A stretch of 64,000 nt of DNA from Rana temporaria (taxonomy: Eukaryota > Chordata > Amphibia > Anura > Ranidae), in assembly GCF_905171775.1 (NCBI RefSeq), contig NC_053501.1, forward strand, positions 73,217,134 to 73,281,133, given 5' to 3'. Below the pieces are notes generated by a model. It searched no databases and was not told the origin of the DNA. It saw only the letters and a program-made list of their open reading frames with translations. Made by a program: the position numbers and the translations under genes. Below are positions 21,143 through 33,500 of this stretch, piece after piece (within the stretch, counting starts at the first letter, position 1; each line of letters opens with the position of its first letter).

Positions 21143-22311
21143 CAGAGGCGTTGCTGGCGGGTGCGGGCCGCACCCGGGTGACACCCACCAGAGGGGTGAC
21201 ACCCGTGTGTAGCAGCATCTCTTACACTACCCGCTGCCCTGATTAGTTGTGCCTCTATATACCTTAGCGGTGCAGACCAATGCCGCCTCCTCCTCTGTTT
21301 ACATCCACAGAGGAGAAGGAGCCTGTGCTCAAGGGACACACAGTGTGTGTATCTGTCAGTGCTGAGGTATATAAGGGGGGCGTCTATACTGCTGGGGGGT
21401 CTGTACTACTGAGGGGGGGTCTGCACTGAGGGGGGTCTGTAATTCTGGGGGGTGTCTGCATACCTCCCAACTTTCTGAGAGGGAAATGAGGGACACCTAT
21501 CGGCAAAAGTATGCAGGCATAGGACACACCCCTTGTCACGCCCCCTTAAAGGAGAATTGTACAAAAACATACGATTGGTTAAACCCACAAGTGCTTTTTT
21601 ACCACTACTATTCCTTTATATTGGCTCTTGGAATTTAAAAATGCAGCAATTTAGAAATCAGATGAAAGGTTTAGCACTGGGAAACACTTTTTGATAGATA
21701 AAAAGTGCATTTTATATACATCTATATAGAACAGACCAAAATGAGGGACAAATGAGGAGAATGAGGGACAGAGGGACATTGATCCAAATCAGGGACAGTC
21801 CCTCAAAATCAGGGACAGTTGGAAGGTATGGTGTCTGTACTGAGGAGGGGTCTGTAATGCTGGGGGGTCTGCACTGGGGGGGTCTGCACTAGGGGGGTGT
21901 CTGTACTGAGGGGGGTCTGCACTGAGGGGGTGTCTGTACTGAGGGGGGTCTGCACTGCTGGGGAGTGTCTGTACTGCTGGGGGTGTCTGTACTGCTGGGG
22001 GGGGTCTGCACTGAGGTGGGGGTGTCTGTACTGATAGGGGGTCTGCACTGAGGTGGGGGATGTCTGTACTGATGGGGGGTCTGCACTTGGGTGGGGATGT
22101 CTGTACTGCGAAAGGGGGGGCTGTAGTTAGTGGAGGGGGGTCTGTATTGCAGGAGGGGGGTCTGTAGTTAATGGAGGGGGGTCTGTACTGCAGGAGGGGG
22201 GACTATAGTTAGTGGAGGGGGGTCTGTACTGCAGGAGGGGGGACTATAGTTGGTGGGGGGTGACACATGTTTTTTTCGCACCAGGTGACACTAACCCTAG
22301 TGACGCCACTG
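21143..22311. mobile_element. hAT-type element with G-rich minisatellite interior
   Basis: Left end CAGAGGCGTTGCTGG and right end CCCTAGTGACGCCACTG are imperfect inverted repeats. The flanks TGTAAAGG (21135-21142) and TGTGAAGG (22312-22319) match at 7 of 8 bases, a hAT-type duplication. The interior is a degenerate tandem array of GGGGGGTCTGTACTGA-type units (21390-21450 and 21830-22255), interrupted by a second MITE at 21459-21830. No transposase. Confidence 0.87.
21459..21830. mobile_element. Nested MITE with CATACCTCCCAACT ends
   Basis: Starts CATACCTCCCAACTTT and ends AGTTGGAAGGTATG, with GTGTCTG on both sides (21452-21458, 21831-21837). The host sequence is a tandem repeat containing GTGTCTG, so the duplication could be coincidental, but the terminal repeats are clear. 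Internal GAGGGACA motifs repeat near both ends. Confidence 0.8.
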
Positions 22312-22319
22312 TGTGAAGG

Positions 22320-23039
22320 GACCTCAAAAGAGAAATCCACCCTTCTGACAACATTTCATGTTATACACGTTCTTATGATCGGTCTGCAGCCCAAACCATC
22401 CCCTCTACAGAATATGATCATTTTTTACATTTGGTGCCATTAGGTATCACTCCACCAGCAGTGTCATTCATTCATAGGAATCCAAAAAGACTACCATTCC
22501 CATCCTTCCCTATGGCAGAGGGACTGTAGACCTCAATGGAGCACAAGTCATCGAACTTGTATTCCACCATAGACACTTCCAGCTCGGTGTATGGTGTCGG
22601 GGTGGAGGAAGAGTCTGCAGGCACCAGAGCATTGCACCCACCATCCACTAATCACAGTGGCAATGCTTTGTAAACTCCAGTGCTAAGAACACAACAAATG
22701 CCATTCTGCCAACGTATATCGGCGTGAGCCAGTCGTCAAGCGGTTAAAAGCGGTGCCGATATTCTTTTTACAAGAGGTGAAGCAGCAGAAATCTGAACTT
22801 CTCACTCTCATCATCTCACCACACCTTCCTGGATGTGTGATGGAAATGAACATATAGGGGGTCATTTACTAAAGGCAAATCCACTATAAATCTGAGGAGA
22901 AGATCTGAAATGAGGGGAAGCTCTGCTGATTTCATCATCCAATCATGTACAAGCTAAAATGCTGTTTTTTTTTTATTTCCTTGCATGTCCCCCTCAGATC
23001 TACAGCGATCTGCAACATTTTCTCTTCCACACACAGATC
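22320..23039. other. Region upstream of gchfr; one piggyBac-type end, otherwise nothing clear
   Basis: GTCGTCAAGCGG followed by TTAA (end at 22741) resembles the piggyBac-type right ends at 7120 and 17096, including the preceding GCCATTCTGCC block. GGGGTCATTTACTAAAGG near 22860 looks like the end of an old MITE. No ORF of note. Confidence 0.45.
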
Positions 23040-23291
23040 CATCCCTCAGCTCAGCATCCTCCACCCGGCTTCTCTCTCCGAGCACACACGTGTTAATAGC
23101 AGAGCTTAGATACTTCTGGAAACGCCCCCCATGACGACAAGTAAATCTGATTGTAGTGATTGGCTAGCGAGTGGAGACGTGTCAAGAATGCCGAAGGTCA
23201 CATCAGCAGAGAGCCCTGAATCTGATCTGGTGGAGTGACAGCGGAGAGGAGAGAAGAGGAGAGGAGAGGGGCGATCATCATCATCATCATT
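23040..23291 (+). promoter_or_regulatory. gchfr: Presumed proximal promoter and 5' UTR of gchfr
   Basis: The 250 bp before the start codon contain an E-box CACGTG (23087-23092), an inverted CCAAT box GATTGGCT (about 23157), and a purine-rich tract of GGAGA repeats followed by (ATC)n immediately before the ATG. The start context has A at -3. No TATA box is obvious and the transcription start cannot be placed from sequence. Regulatory roles are inferred from position only. Confidence 0.45.
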
Positions 23292-23327
23292 ATGCCGTAC
23301 ATACTGATCAGCACCCAGATCCGCCTG
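23292..23327 (+). CDS. gchfr: gchfr exon 1 (coding part)
   Basis: Twelve codons, MPYILISTQIRL, ending in phase 0 at a GTGAGT donor. The strong match to the GFRP N-terminus makes this tiny exon secure even though the rest of the gene lies 23.6 kb away. The first beta-strand of GFRP is encoded here. Confidence 0.93.
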
Positions 23328-23620
23328 GTGAGTGCACGGTGCATGGAGTCTGCATTGCTATACACTGCCCGATTGCTGATCAGTGTATTATTATTATTAT
23401 TAGGGATCAGTGTTCTATTATTGGTGATCAGTGTATTATTGTTGTTATTATTATTATTATTAGTGATCAGTGTATTATTATTATTATTATTATTATTATT
23501 GGTTATCAGTGTATTATTATTATCAATGATCAGTGTATTATTATTATTATTATTATTATTAGTGATCAGTGTATTATTATTATTAGTGATCAGTTTATTA
23601 TTATTATCAATGATCAGTGT

Positions 23621-23657
<37 letters not shown>

Positions 23658-25238
23658 GTGATCAGTGTATTATTATTATTAGTGATCAGTGTATTATTAT
23701 TATTATTATTAGTGAGTGATCAGTGTATTATTATAATTGGTGATCAGTGTATTATTATTAGTGATCAGTGTATTATTATAATTGGTGATCAGTGTATTAT
23801 TATTAGTGATCAGTGTATTATTATAATTGGTGATCAGTGTATTATTATTAGTGATCAGTGTATTATTATTATTAGTGATCAGTGTATTATTATAATTGGA
23901 GATCAGTGTATTATTATTATTAGTGATCAGTGTATTATTATAATTGGAGATCAGTGTATTATTATTATTAGTGATCAGTGTATTATTATTATTAGTGATC
24001 AGTGTATTATTATTATTAGTAAGTGATCAGTGTATTATTATAATTGGTGATCAGTGTATTATTATTAGTGATCAGTGTATTATTATTAGTGATCAGTGTA
24101 TTATTATTATTAGTGATCAGTGTATTATTATAATTGGAGATCAGTGTATTATTATTAGTGATCAGTGTATTATTATAATTGGAGATCAGTGTATTATTAT
24201 TATTAGTGATCAGTGTATTATTATTATTAGTGATCAGTGTATTATTATAATTGGTGATCAGTGTATTATTATTAGTGATCAGTGTATTATTATAATTGGT
24301 GATCAGTGTATTATTATTATTAGTGATCAGTGTATTATTATAATTGGTGATCGGTGTATTATTATTAGTGATCAGTGCATTATTATTATTGGTGATCAGT
24401 GTATTATTATTATTATTGATCAGTGTATTATTATTAGTGATAAGTGTATTATTATTATTATTGGTGATCAGTGTATTATTATTATTATTATTGGTGATCA
24501 GTGTATTATTACTTTTATTTTTATATTCATTTATTAATATTAATAATAATAATTATTTACTAAGAGCAAGTGTTACAAATTAATGTTTCATTCCTGTTCT
24601 TAGGATCACTTAAACAGAAGTCATGTATTCCTGTTCCCCATTGTAGCATTAATATTATAGTACAGACATCAGCTGGCAAAGTGTACCTAGAGCCAAGAAC
24701 AGAAATTGGTGGTAGTTCAGTTTACTGCTCATTAGATGTGGTGACCGCATACGTTTTTTTGTTGTTGTTGTTGTTGTTTGTTTTTTCCACACGTTTCTCT
24801 TTTCTTTTCACCGGTTGATCCTCCAAATTTATTTTCTTTTTTTCTATTGCTGCTCTGGCCAGTAAGGATGGGCTCAGGCGTGATCACAACTCCACGTGCC
24901 CACGCCCACCAGGAAGCTGACACTCTGCAGCGCTAATCACAGGCAGTGAGACATTTGCCGATCTATGCAGCCGGGGATTGGGAAAAGTCTCACTGCCTGT
25001 GATTAGCACTGCAAAGTGTCAGGTTCCTGGCGGGCACAGGCACGGGCACATGGACTTGTGAACACGCCTGAACTCATCCTTACTGGCCAGCCTAACACGA
25101 GGTTCACACATATATGGGTCAGGGACCTCGTTTCCCAACCCACAAGCAAATGTGCCCCTCATAGGTGTCTGAAGCCTATTGCATTAGGGTGGGCACCCCA
25201 AAGCTCAAACGCATGCAGTGGATGGTGTCAGTAGTTTT

Positions 25239-25296
<58 letters not shown>

Positions 25297-28200
25297 TGTA
25301 TATATATACTGTATATATTTTTTACAATTGTATTTTTTTAAAGAAAAAAAAAAAGATATCGTTTTTCTGTCTTTTTTTTTTTATAATTTGTTAGGAACGC
25401 CTTTAACCACTTCAGCCCCAGAGGATTTGGCTGCCAAATGATCAGGCCATTTTTGCGATTCGCACTGCGTCGCTTTACCTGACAATTATGCGGTCGTGCG
25501 ACGTGGCTCACAAAAAAAATTAACGTCCTTTTTTTCCCACAAATAGAGCTTTCTTTTGGTGGTATTTGATCACCTCTGCGGTTTTTATTTTTTGCACTAT
25601 AAACAAAAATACAAAAGAATATAAGTTGGTAATATTGAGCATTTAAGTGCCACATCCAGTGAAATGGAGAAAAAACAAGCTCCCCTTGTAGTGGACTTTT
25701 AAGGCACAAAGGGCCAGATTCACGTAGAGCGGCGCATAATTAGTTTGTCGTAACGTATGTCAATTACGTTACGGCGGCTCAATTTTGTGACGTAAGTGCC
25801 GTATCCACAGCGCATTTGCGCCCAAATTTGCGCCTGCGTAACGTAAATACAGAGGCGTAAGGCGGGGTAATTGCAAGTGGGAAGGAAGTGGGCGTGCTCC
25901 ATTGAAATGAGCCGTGACCCCATGCAAATGAAGGGCCGGCCGTACTGCGCATGCGTGCGTGAATATGCACCTCACTGGGCATGTGCAGAACTCGGCCCGG
26001 CGCAATCAGTGAGATAGGAAAAAGACCAGGCATACTTAGTGAGAATCGCCCTGTGCTGCTTAACCACTTGCTTACTGGGCACTTAAACCACCTTCGTTCC
26101 CGGAGCAATTTTCAGCTTTCAGCACTCTCACACTTTGAATGTTAATTACTCAGTCATACAACATTGTATCCAAATGAATTTTTTGTCCTTTTTTTCATAC
26201 AAACAGAGCTTTCTTTTGGTGGTATTTGATCACCTCTGGACTTTTAATTTTTTGCGCTATAAATGAAAAAAGGCGGAAAATTTGGAAAAAAAATGAATTT
26301 TTCTTAGTTTATGCGATAAAATTTAGCAAAATATAAATTTTTCTTCATAAATTTTGGCCACAATTTATACTGCTACATGTCTTTGGTAAAAATAACCCAA
26401 ATTAGTGGATATTATTTGCTCTTTGTGAAAGTTAGAGAGTCTACAAGCTATGGTGCAAATCATAAAAAAAATATCACACCTGTTGTACCGGTGCCTATCT
26501 CATTTCTTGGGGCCCTGAACACGCCAGGAAAGTACAAATACCCCCCAAATGACCCCTTTTTAGAAAGTAGACATTCCAAGGTATTTAGTAAGATGCATGA
26601 TGGGGTTTTTGATGTTGTAATTTTTTCCCACAATTCTTTGCAAAATGAATATTTTTTTTTTTTTTTTTTCCCCTCACAAAATTGTCATTGTAATAGGTTA
26701 TTTCTCTCACATGGCATGTGTATACCACAAATGACACCCAAAAATACATTCTGCTACTCCTCCTGAGTATGGCGATACCACATGTGTGAGACTTTTTTAC
26801 AGCCTGACCACATACAGAGCCCCAATATGCAGGGAGCACCATCAGGTGTTCTAGGAGCATAAATTACACATCTAACTTGTTGACTACCTATTACACTTTT
26901 GAAGGCCCTGGAGCACCTGGACAATGGAAATGCCCACAAAGTGACCCCATTTTGGAAAGCTAACACCCCAACGTATAATCTATGAGGCATAATGAGTCTT
27001 TTGAACGATTCATTTTTTTCCAAACGTTTTTGGAAAATGTGGGAAAAAAATGAAAACGCATTTTTTTTACGCAAAGTTGTCCATTTATAAGATATTGCCA
27101 ACACATAGCCTGTACATAGCAAAAATTACACCCCAAAATACATTCTGCTACTCCCCCTGAGTATGGCGATACCACATGTGTGGGACTTTTTCACAGCCTG
27201 GCCACATACAGAGCCCCAATATGCAGGGAGCACCATCAGGTGTTCTAGGAGCATAAATTACACATCTAACTTGTTGACTACCTATTACACTTTTGAAGGC
27301 CCTGGAGCACCTGGACAATGGAAATGCCCACAAAGTGACCCCATTTTGGAAAGCTAACACCCCAACGTATAATCTATGAGGCATAATGAGTCTTTTGAAC
27401 GATTCATTTTTTTCCAAAAGTTTTTGGAAAATGTGGGAAAAAAATGAAAACGCATTTTTTTTACGCAAAGTTGTCCATTTATAAGATATTGCCAACACAT
27501 AGCCTGTACATAGCAAAAATTACACCCCAAAATACATTCTGCTACTCCCCCTGAGTATGGCGATACCACATGTGTGGGACTTTTTCACAGCCTGGCCACA
27601 TACAGAGCCCCAATATGCAGGGAGCACCATCAGGTGTTCTAGGAGCATAAATTACACATCCAACTTGTTGACTACCTATTACACTTTTGAAGGCCCTGGA
27701 GCACCTGGACAATGGAAATGCCCACAAAGTGACCCCATTTTGGAAAGCTAACACCCCAACGTATAATCTATGAGGCATAATGAGTCTTTTGAACGATTCA
27801 TTTTTTTCCAAACGTTTTTGGAAAATGTGGGAAAAAAATGAAAACGCATTTTTTTTACGCAAAGTTGTCCATTTATAAGATATTGCCAACACATAGCCTG
27901 TACATAGCAAAAATTACACCCCAAAATACATTCTGCTGCTCCTCCTGAGTATGGCGATACCACATGTGTGGGACTTTTTCACAGCCTGACCACATACAGA
28001 GGCCCAACATGCAAGGAAGACCAACCGGTGTTCTAGGGACACATAGCATACACATGACAAGAATTACACACCAAAATACATTATGCTAAGCAAAGGGTAA
28101 ACAAAAAATGTACCTGTGGTTTTAGTAGCGCAGTTGTCCACGGGACGATAGCACTGGTCCAGGCAGCAGGCAGGGACTTGGTCAGCAAAAGAAAATGCAA

Positions 28201-30493
28201 TTGTCCAGGCAACAGGCATGATGGCATAGGTCCTACAGGCAGCAGGCAGAAGTAGGGCCTCGTTCAGGACAGAATGGGGACAGGGGTAGAGGCTTCTCCC
28301 ACCCAAATCTCTTTGAAGCCTCCGGGCAACCAGACCCTAATCTAGAATGAGAAAACAAAAACAATAGTTTTCTTCATCCAGAAAAACAATTCTGGAGCCC
28401 CTCACATGTGAGACCCCTGTGCTTTGAATCCCACTAGTCCACTGGCAGGGTAAAAGATCAGTCCAAGAGGCAGGCAAAAAGAATGGTCAAACGGTCCAGG
28501 GTCAGTTCCAGATCAGGCAGAGGTATAAACAGAATCGGTAGGCATAAGCGTGGTCAAATAACAGTCCAGGGTCAGTTCCATATCAGGCAGAGGTATAAAC
28601 AGAATCGGTAGGCAAAAGCGTGGTCAAATAACAGTCCAGGGTCAGTTCCATATCAGGCAGAGGTATAAACAAAATCGGTAGGCAGAATCGTGGTCAAATA
28701 ACAAGCCAGGGTCAAATACAGAGCAAGCAGAGGCATAAGGGGTGTAAAGGTAAATGGCAGGAAGTGACTAATAATTTAGTAAGGAATGATAACGGCGGAA
28801 ACAGCCGTCTATGCAGAGGCCTGGTTGGGAAGGGCATTGGGCACAATAAAAACGGGTGTCTCTTCTCACTCCATCTTTGGAGCACATCCGGCATTTTTTT
28901 TGGGAATTTCGGCCTGTTGGTCCGGGAGGGATTTTATCTGGGAAGTGGCGCTCGTAGAGTCGGCTTACCACATCGGATCGAATGGTTGCTGGTGGGTTGC
29001 TGGTGTATAAAAGGGCAGTGGTGATTTCCTCCTGGAAGTAAAGGTAGGATTTGGGTCTTGGAGTGGATTTTCGATATAATACGTACGTGTTGTATATGGC
29101 CAAATTGAATAAGTAAATTGAAACTTTTTTATACCACTGGTATGATCGTCTTGTGGAAAGGTAGGGCTCGATCATTTGATCATTGAAATCGACACCCCCC
29201 ATGAACTTATTGTATTCGTGGATACATTTAGGTTTCTGGATTTGCCCATTCCTCCTTCTGATGGTAACGCATGTATTGTTGTGGATGGTAGAAAGCACGT
29301 ACACATCCCTTTTGTCCCTCCATTTCACGGCCAGAACTTCCTCATTGCGTGCACTCGCCGTCTCCCCTTTTCTTAGCTTCTTGGTGACGAGGCTTTGAGG
29401 AAAGCCCTTCCGGTTCGACCGTACGGTGCCGCATGCGGGTGTCTTCTTTCTATACAAGTTTCGGAAAAGGGGCAAACTTGTGTAGAAATTGTCCACATAC
29501 AAGTGGTAGCCTTTCTCCATGAGCGGGTTTAGGAGTTGCCAAACAATTTTCCCGCTGGTTCCTATGTAGTCTGGGCAATTAGGGGGGTGTAGCTGGCTGT
29601 CCTTTCCTTCATATATGTTGAAGGCATAGGTATATCCGGTGGCACGGTCACATAATTTGTAGAGCTTCACTCCATAGCGGGCCCTTTTGGAGGGCATAAA
29701 TTGCTTTATGCCGAGCCTGCCAGAAAATTTGACAAGTGACTCGTCAACACAGATGTTTTGGTCCGGGGTAAACAACTGGGGGAAAATTTGGGAAAAATAA
29801 TCTAGTAGTGGCCGAATCTTATAAAGTTTATCAAAATTTGGGTCATCTCGGGGAGGGCACTGGGTATTGTCACTGTAATGTAGGAATCGCATAATCATTT
29901 GATATCTGGACCTGGGCATTTTTGAGGAAAAGACGGGCATGTGGTATATGGGGCGTTTTGACCAATATGAACGTACTTCGTTTTTGTGGTTTAGTCCCAT
30001 ACAGAATACGAGGCCCAAAAATTTTTTAAACTCTTCCACTGTAAGGGGTCTCCATTGGAAGGGACGGGCATAATAGGATGTGGGGTGACTGGAAATAAAT
30101 TGTTGGGCATAGAGATTGGACTGGGAAACAATTGAGGAAAGCAAGTCCTCAGTAAAAATTAAACTGAAAAAATCTATTGGGGCAAAATTTTCTGTGTCCA
30201 CTTGGACTCCTGGCTGGGCCGTGAAAGGGGGAATGTTGGCTTCTCCTGAATTAGGAGGAAGCCACAAGGGGTACTGAAGGGAATAGGGAAGGCTGGCATG
30301 GGACCTACTGGTACGTGACCTTGCTTGACGAGGTGTTGCGGTTCTGGTGGATGGCACAGCAGTGCTGGTGGATGGCACAGCAGTGCTGGTGGATGGCACA
30401 GCAGTGCTGGTGGATGGCACTGCCTCCTTAGCAATACGCCTTCGTCTGGCCGGCGGACCCTCTTCCTCCTCTTCTTCCTCTTCTTCCTCTTTC

Positions 30494-30525
<32 letters not shown>

Positions 30526-33500
30526 ATCTTCCCCCTCTTCCTCCTCTTCCTCATCTTCCCCCTCTTCCTCCTCTTCCTCCTCTTCCTCTTCACTGCTAAC
30601 TATCGGCTCATAGTCAACATCAGATCCGGCGTCTGACCTTGCGGAGGAATCCGAATCGCAGGGCTCCCCGTTGCTCTCGTCGGCCGCAATAATTTCGTAT
30701 GCCTCCGTAAGTGAAAAAGATCTTTTAGCCATGACAAAAGATGGCACGTGGCACTGATGACACTGACAGGTGGCACTGACGGCAAATGGGACTGGCAGAT
30801 GGCACGGGCAGATGGCAGATGGCACTGATGGCAGGTAGCACTGATGGCAGGTGGCACTGATGGCAGGTGGCACTGATGGCACTGATGGCTGACGGCACTG
30901 ATGGCACGGGCAGATGGCACGGGCAGATGGCACGGGCAGATGGCACGGGCAGGTGGCACGGGCAGGTGGCACTGATGGCAGGTGGCACTGATGGCTGACG
31001 GCACTGATGGCACGGGCAGATGGCACGGGCAGGTGGCACGGGCAGGTGGCACTGGCGGCAGGTGGCACTGATGGCTGACGGCACTGATGGCACGGGCAGG
31101 TGGCACGGGCAGGTGGCACTGGCAGGTGGCACTTTTGGCAGATTGCACTCTTGGCAGATTGCACTTTTGGCAGATTGCACTTTTGGCAGGTGGCACTGAT
31201 GGCAGGGGCAGGTGGCACTGATGGCAGGGGCAGGTGGCACTGATGGCAGGGGCAGGTGGCACTGATGGCAGGGGCAGGTGGCACTGATGGCAGGGGCAGG
31301 TGGCACTGATGGCAGGGGCAGGTGGCTCTGATAAATGCACTGGCTGGTGGCACTGGCTGATGGCACTGGAGGGTGGCACTGGAAGGTGGCACTGTAAGGT
31401 GGCACTGGCAGGGACTGTGGGTAGTGTTTTGTGTCACTCACTGTTTTTTTTTTTTGACTGTAACGGATGGATGCACTGTAAAAGGCTTTCTCTCCTCACA
31501 CGCGGTCTGTGTGTAAGGAGAGAAAGCCGGCGATGAGAGATGATCTCATTTGTTTACATTCGAGATCATCTCTCATTGGACGGCTAGATCGAATGCTGAA
31601 TGGCCGCTGTGATTGGCCATTCAGCACGATCTGTGATTGGCTGTGTCCGAGGGACACGGCCAACACAGTTTTCTGCAGAAGCGCGCTCGCGAGGACGCGC
31701 TTCCAGCAGAGAAACGACAGGCCGTTTAAAAACGGCCACTTGGCACTTCAGGTCCGCGCTGCAGACGTATTTTTACTATAGCGCGGATCTGAAGTGGTTA
31801 AATAGCCCCAGTCAAACGCCCTTCCATTGCAAAAGTACATCCATTTGTTCCCTTTCCTGAAGCAAGGTGCTTTTGTTCTGTTGTTTGTGGCTGTTTGTTG
31901 GTTAGTGTAGTATTGTTCTAGTAAAGATTTTTTGAAGTAGGAGTTTGTATTAGTTGTGTTTTTTTTCTGAGTGTTTTTTGTGTCTGTATTTTCTGATTGT
32001 TTTTTTTTGTCAGTTTTTTCTGTGTTTTTTTGTTGCTTTTGTATTAGCTGTCTGCTTGTGTTGTTTGATTTTGGTTTCTGGTCTTTGCTGTGTGATTTTT
32101 GTGTCTGTTTGTTCTGTGTGTTTTTGTGTGTGTTTGTACTGTGTCTTTTTGTGTCTGTTTGTTCTGTCTGATTTTTGTGTCTGTTTGGTGCTGATTGTTT
32201 GGTGGTGAGATGGCACCTAAGAGAAGAAAGATGAACTTCTCTGTTCGTGAAAAGCATTTGCTTGCCAGGGCCATCACCCAATTTGGGCGTTTTTTGCATG
32301 GCCCTGACAGCCGGGACATACCCCCGGCCAGGAAGAGGGTAATCATCCAGGAGATTACGGATCGGATCAATGCGGAGGGGGGGGGAGACAAGGACCCCCA
32401 GTGGGATTGCTAAGAAGATCAATGATCTTAGGAGCCTGGTCCGGGATAAGCTGGCCCAGCAAACAGCCCATGCCAGGGGCACTGGAGGAGGTCCACCTTG
32501 CATCATAAGGTGGACTGAGGAGGAACGTGCGGTGGGCCGGTGCTTCCACAGCCAGCAAGTGGTGGGCCTGCCTGGCTTTGACTCTGATGATGCTGTGAGG
32601 ACAGGTAAGGTTTTTTTTTCCATCTGGCGAGTAGCATGTGTGGGGGGGGGGGGGGGGGGAAGGGAATATGTGCCAAGTGTGTGGATCCTCCAACCTGTGT
32701 ATGTTTTGTGTCATCCACAGATGGCCAGGAGGTTGCTGGGCCATCAGGCCAGTCTGCACCAACCCCAGGACGTCAGGCTGCTGAGGAGCCCCAAGAAAGG
32801 CAGGAGTCCCCAGGGCAGGGGAGTGGCCACAACTCCCCTCATGAGGAGGTTCAGGGGGAGGAGGATGAGGGGGGGGGAGGTTGTGGATGATCGGATGGAC
32901 ATTGCCAGAGAAATTCTGGAGTGTTTGTATGTGGATCCCCTTGTGGCTGACAGCAGTGAGGCCACCATCAGGGGTAGTCCCTCCCACTCCTCCCCCAACA
33001 GAGCTGCCCCCCCAGGGGGATCCCCTGCTCCCAGGCCACAAGCCTCATCTGGAGGCAGTGAGGCCACCATCAGGGGTAGTCCCTCCCACTCCTCCCCCAA
33101 CAGGGCTGCCCCCCAGGGGGCTCCCCTCCTCCCAGGCCACAAGACTCAACTGCAGGCAGGAAGGCCACCCAGAAGACCAGGGGGGTGGCCGAGTTCCTGC
33201 CTGCAAATCTGCAGAGGGACCAGGCCCGTTAGACCCAACATCTGGGTCAGGTCACCCGGACTTTGGCCCAGATGGAGGAGAGCCTGGTCTCCATTAAGGA
33301 GTCGGTCAGTGATGTGGGCACAAATTCTTTGGCGCTGATAACGTGCTTTTGTGAGCTGCAGTCCGTCACAACAGGCATGGCCCTGGAGGTGACTGCCCCG
33401 ACCCAGGCTGTCCAGGACAATACGGCAGCCCTCACTCTGGGCCTGAACAGGATAGCCGTGGCCTTGGAGGGCAGGCCAGCAGGTGGTCAGAGCCCAGGGG

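Larger units (their letters stand above)
26064..31797. mobile_element. Autonomous piggyBac transposon with intact transposase
   Basis: TTAA flanks both sides (26060-26063, 31798-31801), and both ends begin CCACTT reading inward. The remainder of the ends differ (CCACTTGCTTACTGG versus CCACTTCAGATCCGC). Inside are a 394-bp tandem array (26751-28090), a 70-bp array (28492-28735), the transposase gene on the minus strand (30732-28768) and a GGCAC-type minisatellite upstream of it (30745-31425). It lies in gchfr intron 1, antisense to the gene, and inside the Harbinger element. The pairing of these two ends is inferred from TTAA, distance and composition. Confidence 0.8.

Noticed and set aside
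23171..24583. Long frames rich in Ile, Ser, Asp, Gln and Cys
   Set aside because: They translate the TGATCAGTGTATTATT minisatellite in several frames; no domain, and gchfr exon 1 with its donor lies at the start of the region.
30733..31437. N-terminal 235-codon extension of the piggyBac frame (Cys/His/Pro-rich)
   Set aside because: It is the translation of the GGCAC-type minisatellite. Piggybac homology and a sensible ATG begin at 30732, and the total size without it fits the family.
32210..32604. Host NAIF1-like gene
   Set aside because: The Myb-like domain is paired with a Harbinger DDE transposase between matching transposon ends, and the frame is broken.
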